From positions 1 to 64,000 of the forward strand of contig CAZMIL010000003.1 in the NCBI GenBank assembly GCA_964566425.1: a stretch of 64,000 nucleotides of DNA. Reading direction: 5' to 3'. Origin of the DNA: CAZMIL01 sp964566425 (GTDB lineage Bacteria; Patescibacteriota; Microgenomatia; UBA1406; GWC2-37-13). A program made the translations under genes and the position numbers. The notes under the pieces are model-generated. The model was not told the origin of the DNA. It searched no databases and saw nothing but the letters and a program-made list of their open reading frames with translations. How positions within the stretch are numbered: position 1 is the stretch's first letter; every line of letters begins with the position of its first letter. Shown here piece by piece: positions 31,189-39,217 of this stretch.

Positions 31189-31947
31189 ATGAAGCTATCG
31201 CTGTGTATTGCTACATTTAACGAGGAGAAATTTATTCACTATCCATTCGATTCTACTTATTCTTGGGTTGATGAAGTGGTGATCGTTGATGGGGGATCTA
31301 AAGATAAAACGGTAGAGAGAGCCTATTCTTATGGCGATAAAGTCAGAATTATTAAAACTACCAATCCGCCGATGTTTCACCTCAACAAACAAAAAGCGAT
31401 AGAGGCGGCAAAAGGGGAGTGGATTCTGCAATTGGATGCGGACGAGTACGTCAGCAACGAATTAAAAAGGGAAATTTTGAAAACAATCAAGGGAAAAACA
31501 AAATTTGCTGCTTATTGGCTATCGCGTAAGAACTATTTTTTGGGTCGTTTTTTGATTAAGGGAGGAGTTTATCCCGACCGAACAATCCGTCTATACAAGA
31601 ATGGCGTGGCACACTTTCCTTGTAAAAGCGTCCATGAGAATGTCGAAATAAACGGCAAAGTCGGTTATCTCACCAGCGATCTTTTGCATTACGCAGACCC
31701 AGAATTTTCCCGTTATCTGAAAAGATGGAAAAGATACAACCTGTTGGATGCTAGATTGTTAGTAGAAAAAGATAAGAAGCCCGGTTTTTTCAGTTATTTT
31801 TTCGGTAAACCGCTGTGGACATTTGTCATGATGTATGGGCGGCACAAAGGGTTTATGGACGGCTGGCAAGGTCTGATTTTTGCCTTTTTTTCCTCAATCA
31901 GATATGGCGCAATCTATTTGGAATACCAAAAGCTGAAGGAACAGTAA
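31189..31947 (+). CDS. Family 2 glycosyltransferase (WaaE/KdtX-like)
   Basis: 252 residues. GT-A fold with LCIATFNEEKF at the N-terminus, VIVDGGSKDKT (nucleotide-sugar loop) and LQLDADEYV (DxD-type metal site), then HENVEI and a helical C-terminus. The pattern is that of the lipopolysaccharide-core/capsule WaaE-like group, which transfers a sugar to a surface glycan on the cytoplasmic side. Acceptor unknown. It converges with ychF 9 bases away. Confidence 0.9.
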   Translation: MKLSLCIATFNEEKFIHYPFDSTYSWVDEVVIVDGGSKDKTVERAYSYGDKVRIIKTTNPPMFHLNKQKAIEAAKGEWILQLDADEYVSNELKREILKTIKGKTKFAAYWLSRKNYFLGRFLIKGGVYPDRTIRLYKNGVAHFPCKSVHENVEINGKVGYLTSDLLHYADPEFSRYLKRWKRYNLLDARLLVEKDKKPGFFSYFFGKPLWTFVMMYGRHKGFMDGWQGLIFAFFSSIRYGAIYLEYQKLKEQ

Positions 31948-31956
31948 TAATTGCCG

Positions 31957-33003
31957 TTAGGCATTAATTTTGAAGTCAACGACATCCCCTTCTTGGATGA
32001 TATAATCTCGGCCAACTGTTTGGATAAGGCCTTTTTCTCTAGCGCCAATCCAACCATTTGCTTTGACAAAATTATCATAACTGACGATTTCAGCTTTGAT
32101 GAACTTCTTAGCAAAATCCGAGTGAATTACTCCGGCCGCTTGTGGAGCAGGAGTTCCTTTGACGATCGTCCAGGCCCGAGCCTCAATTTCGCCTGCAGTC
32201 AAAAAAGAAATCAGATTTAAAGCTTCATATGCTTTTTTGATGAGTTCATCTAGCGACTCCTCCAAGAGGGGATTAAACAAGAGGAACGGACTGGTGTCAT
32301 TCCGACTCTCACCGTTATTCTGAACTTGTTTCAGAATTTGATTAACCGTTTCCTCCGTCTTTTCTTTCTCCTCCAGTTGTTCCAACGAGCAGTTAAAGCA
32401 GAAAATCACCGGTTTGGCCGTCAACAAGTTCAGATGTTTAATCAATTCCAACTGCTCTCCGGGCAGTTTTTGATTACGAACAGGAATTCCTTTATCTAAA
32501 TTTCCCCTAACGTTTTTTACGATATTAAATATTGCGATTTCATCTTTTGAAGCGTTACCTTTGGGTTCTTTCTGTTTGTCCAACGTTTGTAAATCGGCCA
32601 GCATCAGTTCTTCCTCAATGATTTTAATGTCAACTGTCGGCTCAATTGCTTGCTGAGTATTGATAACTTTCTTATCCTCGAACAGACGAATAACATGAAC
32701 GATTGTTGAAACTTCGCGAATATGCGAGAGAAACTTATTCCCCAGTCCTTCGCCAACTGCAGCTCCTTTAACCAGACCTGCGATGTCATAAAACTCGACC
32801 ACCGCCGGCACAATTTTGTTCGTATGAACGATTTTAGCTAACACAGGAAGTCGCTCATCCGGAACCTCAACGACTCCGACGTTTGGATCGATGGTCGCAA
32901 AGGGATAATTAGCAACTAGCGCCGTTTGTTTTTTCAGTAAGGCGTTAAAAAGAGTAGATTTACCGACATTCGGCAGCCCCACAATTCCGCAACTTAATTT
33001 CAT
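31957..33003 (-). CDS. ychF: YchF/OLA1-family ATPase
   Basis: 348 residues. GIVGLPNVGKSTLFNAL (P-loop), FATIDPNVGVVEVPDERL (switch I), DIAGLVKGAAVGEGLGNKF (switch II) and a C-terminal TGS domain (AWTIVKGTPAPQAAGVIHSD) are all present; FCFN replaces the NKxD motif region, in line with ATP preference. The protein associates with ribosomes and stress signalling. Between the ATPase core and the TGS domain lies a stretch encoded by a palindromic repeat element (QNNGESRNDTSP), see repeat at 32293. The element is in frame and the rest of the protein is intact. Confidence 0.95.
   Translation of the reverse strand: MKLSCGIVGLPNVGKSTLFNALLKKQTALVANYPFATIDPNVGVVEVPDERLPVLAKIVHTNKIVPAVVEFYDIAGLVKGAAVGEGLGNKFLSHIREVSTIVHVIRLFEDKKVINTQQAIEPTVDIKIIEEELMLADLQTLDKQKEPKGNASKDEIAIFNIVKNVRGNLDKGIPVRNQKLPGEQLELIKHLNLLTAKPVIFCFNCSLEQLEEKEKTEETVNQILKQVQNNGESRNDTSPFLLFNPLLEESLDELIKKAYEALNLISFLTAGEIEARAWTIVKGTPAPQAAGVIHSDFAKKFIKAEIVSYDNFVKANGWIGAREKGLIQTVGRDYIIQEGDVVDFKINA
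32293..32340. repeat. Interspersed palindromic element inside ychF
   Basis: It holds the perfect inverted repeat ATTCTGAA-cttgt-TTCAGAAT (32317-32337) preceded by TGTCATTCCGA. The same TGTCAT(T/C)C-TGA and TGAACTTGTTTCAG blocks occur at 49441 in a non-coding region, and TGTCATTCTGA at 48062 inside another gene. It is carried in frame within ychF. Confidence 0.65.
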
Positions 33004-33085
33004 ATTGTCCTAAGGCTCTAAATTAAAATAGCTAACGGTTCACAATCCCAACTTTGGGCCTGAGGAGAATTATACAGTTTCTGAC

Positions 33086-33114
33086 TTGAAATTATCTAGA
33101 TTATCAGACATACT
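33086..33114 (+). promoter_or_regulatory. Promoter TTGAAA-17-CATACT
   Basis: TTGAAA (33086-33091), 17 bases, CATACT (33109-33114), then six bases to the ATG at 33121. No Shine-Dalgarno, so the first gene of the two-gene unit should be leaderless. Confidence 0.6.
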
Positions 33115-33120
33115 CATATT

Positions 33121-33414
33121 ATGGATAAAATAACAATTTTAGCCAAAAAAATTGAAATAGATTTTTTAAAAGCAATCTCCGAACTACTTTCAAATGGGGA
33201 GATAACTCTTCAAACAGCAAAACAATCTGGAAAGGATTTTTTAGCTCTCCTCCCATTTTCATCCGAAGAGGATATGCAAAGCAAGATTAAAACATTTGTT
33301 GAAGATTATCCTAAGCTGGAAAAAGTAAATGCTATTTTACTTACCTATATTGATGAAGGGAAGACAAATGAATTGCTAGAAAAAATAAGGGTATATATTC
33401 ATAAAACAGAATAA
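33121..33414 (+). CDS. Small helical protein of unknown function
   Basis: 97 residues, soluble and helical (ITILAKKIEIDFLKAISELL, LTYIDEGKTNELLEKIRVYI). It resembles no family I can name. It is coupled to the larger gene 2 bases downstream. Its AT-rich composition is stronger than in most of the window. Confidence 0.6.
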   Translation: MDKITILAKKIEIDFLKAISELLSNGEITLQTAKQSGKDFLALLPFSSEEDMQSKIKTFVEDYPKLEKVNAILLTYIDEGKTNELLEKIRVYIHKTE

Positions 33415-33416
33415 TT

Positions 33417-34388
33417 ATGGATCCAATATCTTCGGCTATTGAAGTCGCTGGAACAGCCGCAGGAGTCGCTGAGGCGGCTGGGACTGTTGCAGCGGCTGCT
33501 ACAGAAGCTGCACAAGTAGCGGGCGAGGCCGCGAAAACAGTGGAGGTTGTTGGAAAAATCACTCAAGGCGTTAGTGAAGCATCAAAGGTTGCTGAAGCTT
33601 TCCCAAACCCTGTTGCGGCAGAAGAGATTTCAAAAATGGCTTCAGGAGCTGCAGAATCTACGGATGTCCTAGCTGGCAGAAAAGCCATAGAGGATTTAAC
33701 TCAATTATCAGACAATCTAGGAATACCTAAAGAAATTCCAGTAGACGTATTGACAGAGCAATCCGTTAAATTTACTCAAGCTCAAGAGGCAACAACTCAT
33801 ATTAAAACAGAATCGGCCTTGCAACGATGGGATCAAGAAAATCCAAAGCCTGATCCCAAAACAAACCCTGAAGGCTATAAAAAATGGTGTGAGGATAGGG
33901 AAGTTGCGGAGATAGACTATATAACAGAAGCAAAGACAGAATTAGCGATGAAAGATTGGGAAAATAAAAATCCAGAGCCTGATAAAACTAAAGAGCCCGA
34001 AAAACACAAAGAATGGATGGATAAGAGATCAAAACTGGAGAATTCATTAAAAGAGAGAATAAGGAAAGAGACTCAAAATCTAAAAGCTAATGAAAAAGCT
34101 GCGGTTATCACAGAAATAAATAGATTAAGAGAACTTTACTCTGTGCGGATTGACATCGTCGAGGCGATAAAAGCACTTAAAAGAAAAGAATCACCATCAG
34201 ACGAAGATAAAATAACTTTAGGAAAACTCCAAGATCGCAAATCTTCTATCGACAGTGAAATAAATAATATCGAAACAGATTTAAAGTTAAAACAGTCTAT
34301 TGCTGGGCCGCTAGTAGCTTTAATAATAGCGACTGCACTTATAAGTATGCAGGTTTATAAGATAGGTCAGCAAGAAGGAGCTTTATAA
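33417..34388 (+). CDS. Coiled-coil protein with C-terminal membrane anchor
   Basis: 323 residues. The N-terminal 80 residues are Ala/Gly/Val-rich (EVAGTAAGVAEAAGTVAAAA) and could be an amphipathic or pore-like helix. The centre contains a duplicated motif: ALQRWDQENPKPDPKTNPEG at about 138 and AMKDWENKNPEPDKTKEPEK at about 178. A long coiled coil (about 200-295) leads to a single C-terminal membrane helix (AGPLVALIIATALISMQVY), giving a tail-anchored topology with the bulk in the cytoplasm. No family recognised. Operon with the 97-residue gene. Confidence 0.6.
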   Translation: MDPISSAIEVAGTAAGVAEAAGTVAAAATEAAQVAGEAAKTVEVVGKITQGVSEASKVAEAFPNPVAAEEISKMASGAAESTDVLAGRKAIEDLTQLSDNLGIPKEIPVDVLTEQSVKFTQAQEATTHIKTESALQRWDQENPKPDPKTNPEGYKKWCEDREVAEIDYITEAKTELAMKDWENKNPEPDKTKEPEKHKEWMDKRSKLENSLKERIRKETQNLKANEKAAVITEINRLRELYSVRIDIVEAIKALKRKESPSDEDKITLGKLQDRKSSIDSEINNIETDLKLKQSIAGPLVALIIATALISMQVYKIGQQEGAL

Positions 34389-34639
34389 TAGTTTCACACG
34401 AATAATCTTGCTTATTTCATCTCTCTTCAAGATCACTCTCGCGCACCACGACTTAGGCAGATTGAAGGAGATTTCAAAAGACAAGTAGCCTTCATATCTT
34501 CCCATAATAAAAGAACGTTTTAGAAATTAAGCACTTTTTCTTTAAATATTTAAAAAGTTTTCCTTGATTAATATAACCAACCTTCAGTTCTTGCACTAAA
34601 GATTATATTTGGAGCGTCAATAAAAGCGTAAGTTTTCAT
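34383..34639 (-). pseudogene. Decayed NYN/LabA-like gene remnant
   Basis: On the minus strand an extended -10 box (TGCTATAAT) is followed 8 bases later by an ATG (34639) opening MKTYAFIDAPNIIFSARTEG, which resembles the N-terminus of NYN-domain (DUF88) nucleases with the catalytic Asp. The frame then breaks after Trp-Leu-Tyr, continues in another frame (KLFKYLKKKCLISKTFFYYG) and shifts again after a run of G into RYEGYLSFE and on to a TAA at 34385. Two frameshifts and a length of only about 85 codons indicate a remnant. The family call is by eye. Confidence 0.5.
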
Positions 34640-34657
34640 AGACAGCAATTATAGCAG

Positions 34658-35683
34658 CTATTTATTTCCAAACAGATCAATGAACCGATCCCACAAGTTT
34701 AGAGTAAAGCGGTCGACCTGCTCCAATATATTCGCAAGAAAAGAGAATAAATTAAACCGTTGGCTTTGTTTAATTTCCTGAGCAGTGCTGGTATGAGCGC
34801 CCAAGACGCTGCCTTGATCATAAAAATTCAGCTGCCCGCTGGACGTGCTCGCTCCCAGAACATTTGTTTGCGAGAAAAGCTTCGATTGTTGTTGCTCTTC
34901 TTCACTGGTGACTTTTTCCGGCAAAATGAGATAAGAAGCAGAAGGGAGATCTTTTAGGACATTGTTTCCTCTACTGTCATTAACTAAAACCAGACTTGAA
35001 GGTAAAAACTGGATTGTTACCAGACCGGCGCTTTTACCTTTGAAATAGATTGTTCCGAAAGTCCCGTTTTGTCCGAGATAGCCAGGATTGGGGAGACCGC
35101 CAGTAAGCCTTGCCCAGCCGCCCTGATTGTTGATTTCTTTTTGAATAAAGACATTGGCAAAAGAGCCATCGGTAGAAATATTGACAACCTCGAGCTTATT
35201 GGGGTCAAAACCTACATCTGCCTGCACAGCATTGATTGCATTTTGAAGATTGTTGATATCTATTTTCATTGGGAAAACCTCTCCAATCCGGTATTGACCC
35301 TTGGCGGGGATAATGAAGGAAGCAGTCTTAGCGGTGGGTGGGAAACCAAGTTTGAAGAGAATCCGGCTTTCACCATAGACAACTCCGAATGAAACGAAAG
35401 CGAAAAGCAAGATAAGCGCGCCATTCAAAACAGCAGACTTAAAATTTACCGGAGAAAGTCCCTGTTTTTTGATGACTTGTCTTCTACAGAATGGACAAAA
35501 TGCTCCCTCACGGAGGGCATTACAGAACAAACAGGGTGTTTTTTTCGGAGCGATCAGCCACCAAAGTGGATAGGCAAAAGCCAAAAAGACTCCAAAGACT
35601 GCCATGAGATGGATTAAAATCCATGATAAAATTATCCACCCAATAATTAAAAATAGTATCTTTAGGTCAAAAGTCGTATCCAT
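34658..35683 (-). CDS. Zinc-ribbon, double-helix membrane protein with cohesin domain
   Basis: 341 residues. One to two membrane helices at the N-terminus (about 8-42), a cytoplasmic zinc ribbon (CLFCNALREGAFCPFCRRQV), another helix (about 85-108), then an extracytoplasmic cohesin-type domain (about 120-255: KGQYRIGEVFPMKIDINNLQ, QADVGFDPNKLEVVNISTDG, TFGTIYFKGKSAGLVTIQFL) and a Ser/Gln-rich tail. It is 7 bases downstream of a dockerin-protein gene, repeating the cohesin/dockerin pairing seen at 26-29 kb. It could act as a membrane receptor that displays dockerin proteins. Confidence 0.8.
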   Translation of the reverse strand: MDTTFDLKILFLIIGWIILSWILIHLMAVFGVFLAFAYPLWWLIAPKKTPCLFCNALREGAFCPFCRRQVIKKQGLSPVNFKSAVLNGALILLFAFVSFGVVYGESRILFKLGFPPTAKTASFIIPAKGQYRIGEVFPMKIDINNLQNAINAVQADVGFDPNKLEVVNISTDGSFANVFIQKEINNQGGWARLTGGLPNPGYLGQNGTFGTIYFKGKSAGLVTIQFLPSSLVLVNDSRGNNVLKDLPSASYLILPEKVTSEEEQQQSKLFSQTNVLGASTSSGQLNFYDQGSVLGAHTSTAQEIKQSQRFNLFSFLANILEQVDRFTLNLWDRFIDLFGNK

Positions 35684-35690
35684 CGTTTAT

Positions 35691-36329
35691 TTACCTCCCC
35701 ACATAGAACATCAAAATTGAAAAATCTCGCAAATCGCAACGGCCATCGCGATTAAGATCACAATCAGCATTGGTAAGATTATTGACTATTGCTTTTGCCT
35801 GTTGTGAAAAATTACTTTGCCAATCATCGACCCAAATTTTGACCACCGCCGGCAAATCGCTGCGCAAAATTCTGCCAATACCATTGATATCAAAAGCCTT
35901 TAAAGCCGGTGGAAGAACAGGTGTAGGGTTGAGGGTAATGGTTGACGTTGTTGCCGTGCCCGGAGTCGGCGTGGATGTAGTCGTGCTACTAGTAACAGAA
36001 ACTGTTATAGTCGGTGTCGGCGTGGGGGTTGAAGAGGGAGTAGGAGTAGCTGTCGGCGTGGGAGTTGCGATGCAACCAGATGTATCGTAACTACAGCTGA
36101 TATCGCAGGTAAGCGTCCCTCCGCCGTAACCTAGACTTGCACAAGTGGCTCCTCCCAGATCAGAATTATCGCAATCTTCTCCGCCTTCTTTGACGTTATT
36201 GCCGCAGATGCTTATTTTGACGGTGGCATTAATTGGACTGGATGAACTCGCGCGAACGTATTGCATAATCAGTAAAAATGCCGCTAAGAGAAAGAGTAAA
36301 GCGAGCAGTGTATTGTTTAAAAATTTCAT
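35691..36329 (-). CDS. Secreted cysteine-rich protein with dockerin-type C-terminus
   Basis: 212 residues: signal or anchor (about 7-27), a cysteine-rich module (ICGNNVKEGGEDCDNSDLGG then CASLGYGGGTLTCDISCSY) of the kind found in DUF4215/Myxococcus Cys-rich repeats, a long Thr/Pro/Ser linker, and a C-terminal domain with ALKAFDINGIGRILRSDLPA and DCDLNRDGRCDLRDFSILMF, which are the two Ca-binding repeats of a dockerin. The second repeat is canonical (DxNxDGxxD), the first weak. Next gene encodes a cohesin protein. Confidence 0.8.
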   Translation of the reverse strand: MKFLNNTLLALLFLLAAFLLIMQYVRASSSSPINATVKISICGNNVKEGGEDCDNSDLGGATCASLGYGGGTLTCDISCSYDTSGCIATPTPTATPTPSSTPTPTPTITVSVTSSTTTSTPTPGTATTSTITLNPTPVLPPALKAFDINGIGRILRSDLPAVVKIWVDDWQSNFSQQAKAIVNNLTNADCDLNRDGRCDLRDFSILMFYVGR

Positions 36330-36341
36330 CCATTCGTTTGT

Positions 36342-36938
36342 TTATTCCGGCTTTTTTAAATTAATTTGGATATTAAAGTACTTTCTGATTAAGGTGGCCA
36401 AGACAATCACTATAATTATTCCCAAAATCCATTGCGGCCAAGGGGCATAGACTTCCCAGAAAGAAATCAATTTGTAATAAAACGCCTGAAAAATATTGGC
36501 AGGAACGATAGTGAAGTAAAGCTTTGAAGCCGCAGCAATCCCAATTGTTGTCACTCCGGCTTTAGCTTTTTGGATGGGCATGCCTTCTAAATAGGCAAAA
36601 TAATTTCCTGGTTTAGTTGCCAACGGCAAATTTAATTTAACGTCGACGACCTGGACTTTACCTGGGTTGAGGCGGAATGTCTGCGGAGAGAAGATAAACC
36701 AGCTCTGAGGGGGACGCAGCCGAGTTTGTTTCTCATGATATTGTATATCAACCGTATAATCGGATGGTTCATCCCCGGTATTTATCACGCTGAAAGGAGG
36801 AAGGTTGTAGATGACGCCCGGTTTGAGTTTTTCTTTGACTTCAATCTTACCTGCGGCAACTCCCACTCCCAATCTAGCCAAAATAAGGGCGGGGAAGAAT
36901 AGAAAAAGAAACAAAATAATAATGCCCGTCTTTCTCAC
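36342..36938 (-). CDS. DUF916-like membrane-anchored surface protein (WxL-type module partner)
   Basis: 198 residues from a GTG at 36938, chosen because TATAAT is 7 bases upstream. Signal peptide, then an Ig-like domain with GKIEVKEKLKPGVIYNLPPF, FSVINTGDEPSDYTVDIQYH and WFIFSPQTFRLNPGKVQVVD, and a C-terminal membrane helix with a basic tail. The architecture matches DUF916-type proteins that partner WxL surface proteins in Gram-positive bacteria. The two genes upstream encode related small surface proteins, so the three form a module. The comparison is by architecture and motif, not alignment. Confidence 0.7.
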   Translation of the reverse strand: MRKTGIIILFLFLFFPALILARLGVGVAAGKIEVKEKLKPGVIYNLPPFSVINTGDEPSDYTVDIQYHEKQTRLRPPQSWFIFSPQTFRLNPGKVQVVDVKLNLPLATKPGNYFAYLEGMPIQKAKAGVTTIGIAAASKLYFTIVPANIFQAFYYKLISFWEVYAPWPQWILGIIIVIVLATLIRKYFNIQINLKKPE

Positions 36939-36981
36939 TGTTTGAATTATAGTCAAGCCAAAAAAAGAATGCAAGAGTAGG

Positions 36982-37512
36982 TTAGTAAGCGACAGCCTGA
37001 ACAGTTACATTGACTGACTGCTGAGTATAATCGCTAGAACTAGTGGGAGTGCTTATTTGCAGGTTTAAATTCTTAGTTCCACTTGTTGCTACATTAGTTG
37101 CCAAGGTCTGGTAGCTGGTGGTCAAAGCTGTACCTCCCGAAAAGGTGCTACAAGTATTGTTGAGAAATTTTTGAGTATAGGCGTCAGATGCTGGTGAAGC
37201 AGCTAATGTCCAATTTGCAGAATCTTGACCTTTTATATTAAAAGTTTCAGCTACATTCCCATCATTAGTGACGGTTTGCAGATCGTTTAAGTCACCGGTG
37301 CAAGTACTTTTGCTTGCGCTTGTTGCCAAAGTTCCATAACCAACTGCACCATCAGCCACAGAAACAGAAATATTTTGGACAGTAACAGTAGCAGTGACAT
37401 TTGCTGTACCTCCTGCTCTTACTGCATGGGTAAAGACAAGAAGCGCAAGAAACAAAAATACGGGAAAAATTATAAGCAGATAGTTTCGCAGATTAAAATA
37501 ATTTTTTTTCAC
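36982..37512 (-). CDS. Small secreted beta-sandwich surface protein
   Basis: 176 residues with a signal peptide (about 10-32). The mature part (TANVTATVTVQNISVSVADG, FNIKGQDSANWTLAASP, ALTTSYQTLATNVATSGTKN, QQSVNVTVQAVAY) closely matches the C-terminal domain of the next upstream gene, so the two are paralogues. The start is a GTG preceded by TTGACA-17-TTTACT and 10 bases. The domain resembles WxL/camelysin-like secreted repeats. Likely a surface-layer component assembled by the DUF916-like protein. Confidence 0.75.
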   Translation of the reverse strand: MKKNYFNLRNYLLIIFPVFLFLALLVFTHAVRAGGTANVTATVTVQNISVSVADGAVGYGTLATSASKSTCTGDLNDLQTVTNDGNVAETFNIKGQDSANWTLAASPASDAYTQKFLNNTCSTFSGGTALTTSYQTLATNVATSGTKNLNLQISTPTSSSDYTQQSVNVTVQAVAY

Positions 37513-37522
37513 TATATGTTCA

Positions 37523-37551
37523 AGTAAAGCAACTTTTTAAATTCTTGTCAA
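37523..37551 (-). promoter_or_regulatory. Promoter TTGACA-17-TTTACT
   Basis: Minus-strand TTGACA (37551-37546), 17-base spacer and TTTACT (37528-37523), with 10 bases to the GTG start at 37512. Confidence 0.6.
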
Positions 37552-37567
37552 GGACAATTGTAAGAAA

Positions 37568-39082
37568 TCAACGTTGGACAGCTTGAATAGTAACATCTAC
37601 GGACTGTTGACTATAACAGTTAGTTGAAGTAGGCGTAGTCAAACGTAAATCGAAATTTTGAGTCCCGTTGGTGCTGATGTTAGTAGCCAAAGTTTGATAA
37701 GAAGTAGTCAAAGCCGTCCAATTAGTCCCCCCATTAGTTGAGAATTCATGGACATACTGATCAGTGCCACTGGTTGCTGATAATGTCCATGGACAGGCTG
37801 TATTTTGGCCCTTGATATTAAAATCTTCGGCCAGACTTCCGTTGTTGGTCAAAGTTTGAGTATTGTTCAAGCCACTGGAAGTAGTATTTTTGGAACCACC
37901 GGGGGCAACAAAACTGTATGTTACAGCACCATTGGAAACGCTCACAGAGATTATTGCAGTAGTGAAACTCACTTCGCTTCCATAACTGTAACCGGCTGTG
38001 TTATGGGCATAGGCGCGGCCGTAGTAAGTGGCGCCGCTAGTTAGACCTGTCAAACTAACCGTAAAAGCGCCGGTACCAAAGCTGCCCGCATTTTCGGTAT
38101 AGCTGGCATAGCCGGAAGAAGTCGGAGCAACATCACCAGGGAGACTGCGACTTGACGTATCATAGACAAATCCGTTTTTGTCGGCGTTTATCCCCCCTGT
38201 ATCTGTAATGTTGCCGTTGGCTGTAGCGGTTATACCTTTAACATTCGATGCAGCTTGAGTGGTAACCGTGGTTAACTGCGGCGGTTTCAGGGCAAGGGAG
38301 ATTGCGCCTTTATATGTAGTTTGGGCCATCGTGAGTGTTGTCGTAGTATAAGAACCAGCTGTTGCCTTTTCGCCTGTAGCCATACAATTTCCTCCTCCAT
38401 TTCCGGCCGTGCTGGTGTTATCACTACGCTCAGTTATATTGGCAAGATCCGCATTGGTCCAAGCAGAGCATTGAGCAGTGCTAGTCCCGTTGAAACTCGA
38501 AGATATTATCAGGGTCACCAGGGTGTTAGCTACTGTGGTGGTGGCACCCGGGATAGTGCCGGTGGTATCGTTAGCGGCGCTATCATTGCCGCCCGCGCCG
38601 GTATCCCAGGGATTACCTGTTTGGATGACACCAGAAAAACAATAGATGATACCTTCAGTGTTGTCCCCGGAGTCAGCCACTGTGGGGGCCGTATCTCCGC
38701 CAACAGTCCGTTTCCAGAAAACTGCCAATCTAGAAGCTGGATTCGTGGCTGCAGTGCCTGCAGACTGGGGAGACCACGTCGGCAGTTCGGAAAAACCCTG
38801 AGCCGAAGAGAGTGAAATAGCCTGGTTTTCTGACGAAACAGCGAGGAGACAGATATCATTAGCCTGCATCGAGGCAGGATAAGGCGGCGCTATAGTTCCG
38901 GTGCCGGCAGTGAAAGTACCCGCGGCCCTGTATGCCGGTAATGGTGCTGTTGCCCGCACTTCCTGGATCTCCGGTGGAATTTTTGGATTCTGCCAAATGA
39001 CCGGCCAGCCTGCGAGTATCCAAAAGAGGACGAGGAAAAAGACGAATAAACTTTTAAGCAATTTTTTTACTCTTTTCGTCAT
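37568..39082 (-). CDS. Large secreted surface protein with FN3-like and WxL-like domains
   Basis: 504 residues from ATG 39082 (an ATG two codons earlier is only 4 bases from the TATAAT and is less likely). Signal peptide (about 8-30), a lectin/jelly-roll-like domain (about 45-255: ASMQANDICLLAVSSENQAI, VFWKRTVGGDTAP, GIIYCFSGVIQTGNPWD), an FN3-like domain (about 260-370, ATYYGRAYAHNTAGYSYGSE), and a C-terminal domain paralogous to the gene at 36982-37512 (DFNIKGQNTACPWTLSATSG, TALTTSYQTLATNISTNGTQ). Head of the WxL-like three-gene group. No membrane anchor at the C-terminus. Confidence 0.75.
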   Translation of the reverse strand: MTKRVKKLLKSLFVFFLVLFWILAGWPVIWQNPKIPPEIQEVRATAPLPAYRAAGTFTAGTGTIAPPYPASMQANDICLLAVSSENQAISLSSAQGFSELPTWSPQSAGTAATNPASRLAVFWKRTVGGDTAPTVADSGDNTEGIIYCFSGVIQTGNPWDTGAGGNDSAANDTTGTIPGATTTVANTLVTLIISSSFNGTSTAQCSAWTNADLANITERSDNTSTAGNGGGNCMATGEKATAGSYTTTTLTMAQTTYKGAISLALKPPQLTTVTTQAASNVKGITATANGNITDTGGINADKNGFVYDTSSRSLPGDVAPTSSGYASYTENAGSFGTGAFTVSLTGLTSGATYYGRAYAHNTAGYSYGSEVSFTTAIISVSVSNGAVTYSFVAPGGSKNTTSSGLNNTQTLTNNGSLAEDFNIKGQNTACPWTLSATSGTDQYVHEFSTNGGTNWTALTTSYQTLATNISTNGTQNFDLRLTTPTSTNCYSQQSVDVTIQAVQR

Positions 39083-39217
39083 ATCCATCTTAATTATAGC
39101 GAAATTTTGTGGTAACGAAATCAATAAGCCTGCATCGTAGGATTGCACATCTCGAGAAACATCTCGAGCTTTCTTCTAATTGAACCTTTCGCAAATTTTT
39201 GTTATAACTAAACTTTC

